A stretch of 20,035 bases of DNA from Amanita rubescens (taxonomy: Eukaryota; Basidiomycota; Agaricomycetes; Agaricales; Amanitaceae), in NCBI GenBank assembly GCA_015039365.1, contig WION01000770.1, positions 1 through 20,035 of the forward strand, in the 5' to 3' direction. Shown here one piece after another: positions 9,986 to 20,035 of this stretch. Every line of letters starts with the position of its first letter. The first letter of the stretch is position 1. The notes below the pieces were generated by a model, which saw only the letters and a program-made list of their open reading frames with translations, had not been told where the DNA came from and ran no database searches. Position numbers and translations under genes: made by a program.

Positions 9986-10168
9986 CTAAAATACTTTGCG
10001 GTAGGTGTTTGTAAATACACTGTTTTCACCGTGTGAAAAACAGCACTCCCACGGCGCGTAGTGAAAGAAAGTGGCAGTGTCGACGGTGTCAACTCGAATA
10101 TTAAACGCAGTCAACTCATTATCTGTCCAATCACTGCCGGATTTGGCTGATAGAAGGATGTTCGCCAT
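9986..10168 (-). pseudogene. Truncated N-terminal fragment of a lineage-specific family
   Basis: From ATG 10168 the reverse strand reads MANILLSAKSGSDWTDNE, then LTAFNIRV and DTATFF, and stops after 60 residues. The part up to DTATFF matches an N-terminus I remember from several agaricomycete proteins of unknown function, which are much longer. The part after TATFF no longer resembles them. I therefore read it as a broken 5' end, perhaps with a lost splice site, rather than a complete small gene. An imperfect hairpin (CTGTTTTCAC / GTGAAAAACAG, 10020-10043) lies in its 3' half. Confidence 0.5.
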
Positions 10169-10260
10169 GACGGAAGATGGAAGGAGGACGAGATGAGAGT
10201 ATCTCAGTGGCGAGCTTGTGGTCCATTCATGCGTCACGCGTCACACATCAATGCATCATA

Positions 10261-10308
10261 AGGGAAGGCCCTGCTCACTTTTTGCGTTTTCGCCTCGGGG
10301 CCTTCCCT
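10261..10308. repeat. 11-bp perfect inverted repeat with 26-base loop
   Basis: AGGGAAGGCCC (10261-10271) is exactly inverted as GGGCCTTCCCT (10298-10308). The stem is GC-rich and stable; no T-run follows to suggest a simple terminator. It sits between the relic at 9986-10168 and the decayed ligase region. Confidence 0.7.
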
Positions 10309-10925
10309 GTTGCCATACTTCACGGTACTCAGACTGCACGTGCGCGCGCTCATACCCCCTGCCTCCTTTTCTCGTGCCTTCCACACTCGCGTAATACCTG
10401 CGACTTCCATTCACGCCCCGATTAACGACGACCTCTCAGCATCATTCAGAACATCCCCGAAGACATGCTCTATAACGTTCCGTTACTCTTTTGCAACACC
10501 GGATCAGTAGTGGATCTTGCCAAAAAGATTGCCTCGTCAAAAAGGCTTCCTTGGGCTTTTTTTCCGAGTTGGACGTTATCACCTCATGGCTTTGCCAAGT
10601 AGCAGACTATAGCGGACCCGCAGCTGTGGCCTGGTGCATGACTCCTAGGATTCCTCGCCATTCAAGTATGAGAGCATGATCAGCTTTCAAGACCGCCATT
10701 CAACACTGGCAGGCGAATCCAGTCTTATATTCCAGCACCAGCCCTTTGATTCCCCACAGAACGAGGTACGTCGGCTTTGAAATAAGGCATGAATTTTCAT
10801 TGATGAGGGCTTTATAAAGCCTCCCGCCTTCTTTGGAACCCAGTCTTTCCCTTGGCTTGCTATGGGCGAGTCCAACAATTCTACCTCTCAAGACTACAAT
10901 CAACTAGTACGGGAGGCTTCAAAGC
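10309..10925 (+). other. Degraded coding remnants upstream of the RBR relic
   Basis: After a pyrimidine-rich stretch (about 10345-10425) reminiscent of a fungal 5' leader, short protein-like runs appear in different plus-strand frames, for example EDMLYNVPLLFCNTGSVVDL near 10460-10530, GFFSELDVITSWLCQVADYS near 10550-10610, and DYNQLVREASK near 10895-10925. Each is cut by stops. They may be the 5' part of the gene that continues at 10926, but I cannot assign a domain. Confidence 0.35.
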
Positions 10926-13543
10926 GTGATAGCCCGACACCTCAAGCGCCATAACTGCAAGTGGAAGGGGATCGCCCTGCGCCGAGAAAGTCTCAAACTC
11001 TTGTTAGTGGATTGTATTATCAGAGCTGTCCTAGGCGAGCTGACTATCTTTTTACAGCATAGCGCATCAGGACAGACCCGCCACGCAAACTCAAAAACCG
11101 AGACCTCCGGAGCGCCAGCTGATATACTCGAGCTTGACCCAGAATGGCTCAAGATTGCGGAAGAAGACTCGGCTGTGATGATCCAGCGGGTAGGACTAGG
11201 CTCGTCATTCGTCGGTCTCGGAGCTGGTCTCGACGTTCGGTCACTCAAATGCGGGCTTGATACTTGCCTCATTGAGATGAAGAATCTCCCTCTCGACCTC
11301 ACGCACGTGGAGCTCCGCTCATTACTTTCGACACAAGGCGTTCGCTCTCGATCATATCGTATACTCGGTACTCAACAATACGGTGATAAAACACTCAGGG
11401 TTTCGATCCTTGCTGAGAAGGAAGCCGCGAAGAACTTGGCTGCGAAGCTTGACGGCGCTCGATTCAGAGACAAAGTAAATGAATTCAACGTTGCTGATTA
11501 CAATTCGCTATCTGCAACCCAATCGGTCATGTCCAATATTTACGTTAAGCCCCCCTGATCGTCGTACTCTCTTATCAAGGCCCCGCCTGGCGCACGCCTT
11601 CGTTGAGCAACTCAATAGGGAGTGGATTGAAGGTCATCCCCTTCGAGCTCATGTCGTACCGTCAGCGCCTGGTACGCCTAACACCGTAGTCAAGACAACG
11701 AAGCTGGCCGAAGGGATGGAGAGACATGTTTTCCAGTTTTATTCTCTTTCTAGGGCACAGGCTATCCTCTTTCAGCCCGACGATCGCAGATAGGACTTGA
11801 TCGCCTGCGTAAAACAGCGATTACGGCTGGGCGATATGGTTCAGATCTTTGATCGCACTGGTTCTTGTGCTGGGAAGGGCTTTGCGTTCTTAGTGTGTTA
11901 CCTTCGATTCATGGCACTCCGTCAGGCAAGCTTCCGAGCTTCTTTCAGGAAAGACATTGAAGTCTGGGCAACCTATTATATGTCTTGCCATTCAAGAAAC
12001 CTATTCGTCATGCGGTGTATATTCCTCTAGAACCATGTTGTACGCATTATTGGAATTCTATTCCTGAGCAACACCGTAGCGAAATGTCTATGTCGTCTAT
12101 GGATTCAAACTATCCCGCTAGGTGACGAAAATGTCATCAATGTTCGCGTAGACACCCTGGACTTGAAAAAAGAACCCGAGTGATTCGTATTGGCGTTCGG
12201 CATGCTCTGCTGCGCCTATACTTAATCAGATTCAGCTCCATCTAGGCTTGTCCCAACACGAACGCTTAAACTATTTGCCGACGATCAAGGACAGTTAGAC
12301 CGAGCGGTCCAGCAAAATCAAGATAGATATCGAAAGAATAGCATTCGTTGATGGACTTCTCGCCAAACAAAGAGCCCAGATCGAAAAATATCAACGATCT
12401 CTACGCCCCGACGATGACGACATTGAAACCTCGTGTCCTATATCCTAGACGACTTCTCAGACGGTGATCCGCAAGTACAAAAACTGGTGTGCGGACATGT
12501 ATACTGCACGGGATGTTTGCACCAGTTCCTCGTCACTGCTCCGGAGCGAAACAAATTTCCGCTACTTTGTATTGGGAGCGAAGATCCATGCCGGGCGCCA
12601 ATACCGATCCCTATCATCATCCAATCATTACTATCCCTCTCCAATTCGACAGCCTCGTTGACAAGGCCCGGAATGCATACGTCGGGCAGCACGCCGAATA
12701 ATATAAGTATTGTACCACACGAACCTGCTCGCAGCTCTATCGCGTGACGAAGGACGCAACCGTCTCTACTTGCCCATCGTGCATGCTTAGTTTATGTACG
12801 GCCTGCCATAAACCGGAGCATTCTGGCATGACATGCGCCGAACGTCGTGCTCAGGATCCCTCGGAGCACGACGTGCTCAACAACCAGTGGGCGTCATCCC
12901 ACGGCGCCAAGAAGCGCCCTGTATGTCAGGTGTGGATTCAGAAGACGGATGGATGCAACCACATCAAGTGTCCGTGCGGTGCACACATTTGTTGGTTATG
13001 TGAGCAGTCGTTTGCCAATGGGAATCAGACTTATAGGCATTTGAGAAGCGTGCACGGGATGTGGAGGCTGTATTTGGATCCGAATGAAGCGTGAACGTGG
13101 GAGGAGCTGCAATACAAGGAGGAGGGGCTGGTTAGCAAAGGGCAGGTGATGGGTTTTTCGGTGCTCCGCCTCGTCCGGGAGAAGTCCTTATTGGACTTGG
13201 AGGTGAAGTGGCTGTTGGTGCTGGTGTTAACGCGGCGTGGTTTGCGAGACGTGTTGCACAAGGTACTGGTGGAATTGCACATTTGGCGAATATGGTTTCC
13301 AACTTGGGAGCGAATCTTCGTCGCCCCCTTGCGCCAGTCGTACCTCAGAATCCTCTGTTTCTCCCCGGGGCCATCGTACGTCCACCTAACCGGGCGCCAG
13401 GGCATGCAGTACCCCCTCAGGCTCCCCATGTTCACATTCCCGGTCGCGCACCAGCACCACAACCCCACCAACCCGGCATGGCACAAGCAAGGCAAGCTCC
13501 CAACGCAGGCCAGGCCAACCAAATGTTTTTCATACGCCGCTGA
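10926..13543 (+). pseudogene. Decayed RBR (RING-IBR-RING) E3 ubiquitin ligase with RRM-like region
   Basis: RBR ligases pass ubiquitin from an E2 to a RING2 cysteine and then to the substrate. Pieces lie in order but in different frames: 10926-11558 (includes an RRM-like stretch, CLIEMKNLPLDLTHVELRSL), 11545-11793, fragments to about 12430, RING1 from 12434, IBR and RING2 from about 12630 to 13094, and a Gly/Pro-rich tail to 13543. RING1 (KLVCGHVYCTGC) is shifted by what looks like a one-base deletion inside the CPIC motif at about 12443. A TAA at 12699-12701 precedes the IBR part (KYCTTRTC, CPSC, CTACHKPEHSGMTC). RING2 keeps the catalytic-type TDGCNHIKC and CGAHICWLC, but the first zinc cysteine is Arg (KKRPVC for KxCPxC). 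Another shift sits in a six-C run at about 11550. The order RRM-like then RBR matches a known fungal architecture. The amount of damage argues against introns or isolated sequencing errors. Confidence 0.8.
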
Positions 13544-13981
13544 ACATTGCACACATGCATACCCATTGGCAAACACCACTTCGACTTTACACTTCGATTA
13601 GTCATGATTGAATGTAAACATGTATGTAACTTGTATTCACTTGGATGGAGTTTTAACTACAATTAGCATATATAACTCCTATATGAATGTATGTGCTCAG
13701 GAAGGAAGTGCTCAGTGTGGCATGCAACTATAGCACTACACAGGAATCCATATTCACCTCATGAATTATTGATGTATGATGAGTGCTTGTGCTCAGACTC
13801 GGTACTAGTGTGGGAATGACTCTCATGGCCACACTCTGGGAACTTTGTCCTCTGACATTGAAACTGTTTCACTACTTTACATACATATCCAAATGAGGTT
13901 TCTGATTGTTGCTTTCCACATGCCAGGGCCCCACACTTATATGATATTCAGGGTGACACTGAGTTAGTTTTTGTACCCATG
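13544..13981. other. Intergenic, CpG-poor from about 13,600
   Basis: No gene is seen. The last CpG of the left-hand region is at 13595, and only one (13800) follows before the NLR stop codon. The base composition therefore already matches the NLR gene rather than the ligase relic. Confidence 0.6.
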
Positions 13982-16900
13982 TTACTGATTTTTCTGCTTT
14001 GCCTTGAGAAGCTTCTCCAGCTCTTGCTTGTAAACATGTGTAGTGGGATGTTCAGATCCCATAACTTGTTGCATGGCCAGGACTGCATGAGATAGCAAAG
14101 ACTCTGCTTCATCAAACCTTTCCTGGCTTTTATATGTCAAGGCCAAATTGCCCATGGCTTGAAGGGTGTTTGGATGTTCTGATCCAAGCTTTACTTTCCA
14201 TGCCTTCATCACTTCTATTTGCAGCTTCTCTGACTCATTCCACCTTCCCTGATTCTTGTATGTTAATGCCAAATTGGTCATGGTGGTGAGTGTGTCTGGA
14301 TGGCCTGATCCCAGTTTTACTTTCTGTGCCTTCATCACTTCTACCTGCATCTTCTCTGCCTCATCCTGTCTTCCCTGATTCCAGTATGTGATTGCCAAAT
14401 TGTTCATGGTAGTGAGAGTGCTTGGATGATCTGATCCCAGCTTTACTTTCTGTGCCTTCATCACTTCTATTTGCAGCTTCTCTGCCTCATCCCACCTTCC
14501 CTGATCAGTGTATGTTGATGCCAAATTGTTCATGATAGTGAGGGTATTTGGATGGTCTGATTCCAGCTTTACTTTCTGTGCCCTCATCACTTCTACCTGC
14601 AGCTTCTCTGCCTCATCCCATTTTCCCTGATTCTGGTATGTTGATGCCAAATTGTTCATGGCAGTGAGAGTGTTTGGATGGTCTGATCCCAGTTTTACTT
14701 TCTGTGCCTTCATCACTTCTACCTGCAGCTTCTCTGCCTCATCCTGTCTTCCCCGATTCCAGTATGTGATTGCCAAATTGTTCATGGTAGTGAGAGTGAT
14801 TGGATGATCTGATCCCAGCTTTACTTTCTGTGCATTCACCACTTCTATTTGCAGGTTCTCTGCCTCATCCCACCTTCCCTGATAGGTGTATGTTGATGCC
14901 AAATTGTTCATGATAGTGAGGGTATCTGGATGGCCTGATTCCAGCTTTACCTTCTGTGCTTTCATCACTTCTACCAGCAACTTCTCTGCCTCATGCCATT
15001 TTCCCTGATTCTGGTATGTTAATGCCAAATTGTTCATGGCAGTGAGAGTGTTTGGATGTTCTGATCCCAGCATTACTTTCTGTGCCTTCATCACTTCTAC
15101 CTGCAGCTTCTCTGCCTCATCCCACCTTCCCTGACAGGTGTATGTTGATGCCAAATTGTTCATGATAGAGAGGGTATCTGGGTGGTCTGATCCCAGCTTT
15201 ACTTCCTGTGCCTTCATCACCTCTACCCGCAGCTTCTCTGCCTCATCCCACCTTCCCTGATGCTTATATGTTGATGCCAAATTGTCCATGATAGTGAGAG
15301 TGTTTGGATGGTCTGGTCCCAGCATTACTTTTCGTGCCTTTGTCACTTCTACCTGCAGCTTCTCTGCCTCATCCCACCTTCCCTGAGACAGGTATGTTAG
15401 TGCCAAATTGTTCATGATTGTGTGAGTGTATGGGTGGTCTGATCCCAGCTTTACTTTCTCTACCTTCATCACTTCTACCTGCAGCTTCTCTGCCTCATCC
15501 CACCTTCCCTGATTCTGGTATGTTAATGCCAAATTGTTCATGGTAGTGAGAGTGTCTGAATGATCTGATCCCAGTTTTACTTTCTGTGCCTTCATCACTT
15601 CTACCTGCAGCTTCTCTGCCTCATCCCACATTCCCTGATACTTGTATGTTAATGCCAAATTGTTCATAGCAATGAGAGTGTCTGGATGATCTGATCCAAG
15701 TGTTGCCTTCTTTTCATTAACTGCTGCATTCAAAACCCTTTCCGCCTCACTCCAGCTTCCAATATGATGAAATACAATTGAAAACCTCTTATATTCATGA
15801 CCATAATATCCCTCCTTTAATCTCAATTCTTGTCCATGCAAAAGGTTTGACCTGATGTGGGGTGCTAGTAGTCTACATAATGCATGGTTGTCATTATCCC
15901 AGTCAAGAACTACTGAACAAGACAACAAAGCTCGTGCCCTGTGATAGTGATTACTAATCTCAGTTTGTGGCATACAGCCCCTGCTCCAGGAATTCACTAA
16001 CATATGCATTGAATACAGATGATTCACAACACTGATCAATGAAAATGAAAGCAAAATTTGTGTCCCATCCAAAAATTGCATTCTGTCCCATTCACCATCT
16101 TCATCTATAAACAAGGTTTGATGGTTCAATAGTGTCATTGGAAAATCAGAATTTGCTGCATCAACTTTGCCATTCATGTAATTTTCTGCAGCATTTTTAA
16201 ATACCTGTTCAGGTATATTTTCATGGTTTAGAAAGCCAAAAATCCTTAACAACTTGATTGCATTTTGTGCTGCTTCAGCTTCTTCTCCATCTTCCTTTAG
16301 TGTCATTTTCTGAATTTGTTGAAATGAAATATCCCATGTCCCATATGTGGATCTCCCATAACCAGATGCTCCCTTGAAGTCTTTCTTTGACATTAGCTTA
16401 CACTTATTTTTTTGGTATAACTTTAGGTAACCATCAATATCACACCCAGATCTGTGGATGTATGCTCCTGCTTGGTCAAGGGCAAGTGGTATTCCACTCA
16501 ATTCCAACACCAACTTTTTGGCCAAATTTCTAACATCATCAGATGTGCCATCCAGCATGGCAGACTTTAAAAACAAAGTGACAGCCTCCTCTTCTTCCAT
16601 TGTATGAACATTTACTGAATCCAAAGCAAGTCTCTTTAATTCCCCATTCCTACTGGTAATCAAGATATTTCCTGCCTCCCCTGGTGGGAGGAATTTCTCA
16701 ACAACTGAATAATTACCATCTGCACTGTCATATATGATCAGCCATTTTGGCATTTGAGAAATCCATTGGAGAACCAATCCAGGTGAGTGCATTATTTCCT
16801 GAGGGGCATTTTTAGCCTGAGCAATCTGCATTAGTCCAAGTTCAATAGTAGCCTCTGATGTAGCATCAAGCCAATGTATGTCAGAAAACCTTGAACATGT

Positions 16901-17304
16901 CATTCACTGTATCAATATTATATGGTGATACATGTATGTACTCACAAACTAGAATTTTGTTCAAGGAATTTGAGGCAAATCTGAGTTTTGCCAATACCTC
17001 CCAGACCATACAAGAGAAATGATTTTCTTTGCCCCTCAACATGGGAGCTAAAATAGTCCTTCATCCTTTGCAAGTATCCATCTCTACCCACAAAGAATGT
17101 GCTGGAATGCTTTAAGGGTGGCAGAGGTGGTAGAGGACTCTGAATGGGGGCAGGATTGTGAATCTAAGAGTCACACAGTTCTTAACATGGTTGTAACGAA
17201 CAATAGTTGAATACTACAACCTCTGTGAATTGGACATTTGTCATAGAGAAGTTGTGGGCCCCATAGAAAAAACCAGAAGGAGGTGATTGAGGAAGATCTG
17301 ACAT
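13982..17304 (-). CDS. NLR protein: NB-ARC domain with 13 tetratricopeptide repeats, 1069 aa
   Basis: Exons 17304-17221, 17163-16946 and 16889-13982. Intron 1 (57 nt) starts GTTGTA or, three bases later, GTAGTA, both in phase; intron 2 (56 nt) starts GTGAGT and ends CAAG. The 3210 coding nt are divisible by three. The second splice turns the frame into NSSLFSDIHWLDATS, as usual for the family, so ATG 16903 is not the start. Exon 1 encodes 28 residues (GFFYGAHNFSMTNVQF). NB-ARC motifs are Walker A GLGGIGKT (81-88), Walker B-like WLIIYDSAD (150-158), ILITSRN (176-182) and the GLPL-type LSGIPLALDQAGAY (about 231-244). Residues 502-1047 are 13 TPRs of 42 residues, kinesin-light-chain-like, with a partial repeat after them. 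NLRs of this type are ATP-switch receptors for self/non-self recognition or defence in fungi; the ligand is unknown. There is no large N-terminal effector domain. An out-of-frame ATG at 17320 lies just upstream. The gene is almost free of CpG. Confidence 0.92.
14051..15688 (-). repeat. TPR-coding repeat array, 13 units of 126 bp
   Basis: Thirteen in-register units of exactly 126 bp run from 15688 down to 14051 with no length change. The unit starts HPDTL and ends KLGSD. Conserved core residues are NNLA.TY..QGRWDEAEKL and MKAQKVKLG. Variation is concentrated at unit positions 3, 7, 13, 16 and 17. A diverged half-unit precedes (GSWSEAERVL) and a 22-residue cap follows. Confidence 0.95.
14303..15058 (-). 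repeat. 378-bp higher-order duplication inside the TPR array
   Basis: Units 6-8 (15058-14681) and units 9-11 (14680-14303) align as one three-unit block copied in tandem. By eye I count about 17 mismatches in 378 bases, about 95% identity, with no indels. The order of the variable residue pairs is nearly repeated: QN, TY, WN then QN, TD, WN. Confidence 0.9.
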
Positions 17305-17815
17305 GCTGGAGCCTAGACATAGTATCACAGAGATGTTGGCAAAATAAGCCAAGTAAAAATCACCTGATATTGCTTGTTAGCCTGAGTATTTATGAATGTT
17401 GTGGGTATGTTGTCATTGATAGAGGCATGAACTTGTCAATATTCAATCCATTGTGGCTTCACTGCAAAGCTTACCCAATTGTTTACTAGCCGAGATAATG
17501 ATGTTGGGTCAAGGGCAAGGAAGAGATGTCACGCACATCACGGCGAACTCCGTGGAAAAGTCCATCGGCATTGAAGTCCGTCGCCCTGGAACCATTGAGA
17601 CTGCGGTGACTGCGCCCAACAAAATTGTGCATTGCGATGGTCGTGATCCAGGACGGGATTAGATCAAACTTGAAGGTCAGTGCCATGTTTCTTTTCCTTT
17701 GATACATCATACACTTTTCTGCTAATACTACTTCCAAATATCTCCTTCTGTTCAAATATCTGAGATCTCTACTATATCCCGTTACACTTTGCTTTGTTTC
17801 CACTTCTACACTACC
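17305..17815. other. Intergenic region between the NLR and the P5CDH relic
   Basis: The first part, to about 17,490, is CpG-poor like the NLR and contains a reverse-strand CATAAATACT (about 17,396-17,387) that could be a TATA-type element about 85 bases before the NLR ATG. From 17,491 CpG returns abruptly. A plus-strand open stretch to 17,662 (with SVEKSIGIEVRRPGTIET) reads somewhat like protein, but I recognise nothing in it. Confidence 0.45.
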
Positions 17816-19621
<1,806 letters not shown>

Positions 19622-19681
19622 GATGGGAGAAGAGAAGAAGAGAACGGGCGGAGCATGATAAGTTAAGCTTGGGTGAAACGA
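19622..19681. promoter_or_regulatory. Short spacer upstream of the P5CDH relic
   Basis: Only 60 bases separate the P5CDH start codon from the stop codon of the next gene on the same strand. It is purine-rich on the plus strand, so pyrimidine-rich on the transcribed side (runs of TCTTCTC), as in many fungal leaders. No specific site is recognised. Confidence 0.3.
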
Positions 19682-20035
19682 TCACTCGTCCGCGTCACCT
19701 ACGACAGCTGTCACCGCTTGTCGCAGCTTGCTCAGGAATCCGGCTGCACCCAGCAGACTCGCTGCACACCGCGGACAACCTCCAGTATTGACCACGTCTG
19801 CTAGAAATTCCATTTCAAATATCCGGTCTGTGCCCAACTCCCCATCTTGGCAACGGGCGACACGGCGGACATACTCGTCCCACCATTTGGGCTCTTCTTT
19901 GGCTGTGAAATGGAGCCGTTGCACTGGACACACTTGGGAGGACGAAGCGTGGGTTCTTCCTCGTCTTCATGATCTCTGTACCACCGCTGGACAAGAGCAA
20001 CCACCTTTCGACGTCGCTCCCGAACCCACCCTTCA
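19682..20035 (-). pseudogene. 3' end of an unidentified, probably frameshifted gene, cut by the window edge
   Basis: On the reverse strand, one frame from the edge reads RRKVVALVQRWYRDHEDEEE then RPPKCVQCNGS. A second frame carries on with KEEPKWWDEYVRRVARC, IFEMEFLADV, GGCPRCAASLLGAAGFL and a stop at 19682-19684. Both look coding; they meet near 19,900 and no GT/AG intron obviously joins them, so a one-base deletion is the simplest reading. Two CxxC pairs (CVQC, CPRC) could make a zinc knuckle. I do not recognise the family, and the 5' part lies outside the window. Confidence 0.5.

Noticed and set aside
16901..16903. ATG 16903 as the start of the NLR
   Set aside because: It would drop the P-loop; it lies inside an intron, and splicing at 16945/16889 gives the expected family sequence in phase.
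13600..17490. Terminal repeats bounding the CpG-poor island
   Set aside because: I compared both borders by eye and found only short chance matches such as GATTGAAT, not a convincing direct or inverted repeat.
17453..17662. Small plus-strand gene
   Set aside because: Its start is in CpG-poor DNA and its end in CpG-rich DNA, and I see no recognisable domain or splice pattern.

Overview
The window looks like nuclear DNA from a basidiomycete fungus of the class Agaricomycetes. The introns are 45-60 nt with GT/AG ends and CTAAY-like branch sites. The protein families are typical of mushroom-forming fungi and their relatives: a Tnp2-type transposase, an NB-ARC/TPR NLR, an RBR ubiquitin ligase with RNA-binding-like repeats, and lineage-restricted families of unknown function. 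I cannot go below class. All exon models were built by hand from frame continuity and splice signals; no search was run.

Layout. 1-473: a 52-bp tandem repeat and the 5' region of the first gene. 474-2572 (+): two-exon gene for a 683-residue protein of a family I know only as an agaricomycete protein of unknown function. 2642-6120 (-): four-exon, apparently intact Tnp2/CACTA-type transposase of 1105 residues, convergent with the first gene. 6385-6740: six copies of a 12-bp motif arranged as two inverted triplets. 6803-7721 (-) and 8486-9447 (+): two small multi-exon genes of unknown function transcribed away from each other, with a block of at least five or six degenerate repeats between them. 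9495-9765: five-unit 58-60-bp hairpin repeat. 9986-10168 (-): short relic of another lineage-specific family. 10309-13543 (+): decayed RBR E3 ubiquitin ligase gene. 13982-17304 (-): three-exon NLR of 1069 residues with a P-loop NB-ARC domain and 13 nearly identical 42-residue TPRs. 17816-19621 (-): pseudogene of delta-1-pyrroline-5-carboxylate dehydrogenase. 19682-20035 (-): partial, probably broken gene running off the right edge.

How it fits together. There is no operon logic. The window is an accessory, rearranging region: the transposase and the NLR look intact, while two genes of conserved families (ubiquitin ligase, proline catabolism) are dead. The most unusual signal is around the NLR. 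About 3.9 kb (roughly 13,600-17,490) contains only about 7 CpG dinucleotides, while flanking DNA, including the transposase gene, is CpG-rich. The NLR is nevertheless uninterrupted, its repeats vary mainly at a few fixed residues, and a three-repeat block has been duplicated almost exactly. This suggests a recognition receptor that diversifies by repeat shuffling in DNA with a long methylation history or a foreign origin.
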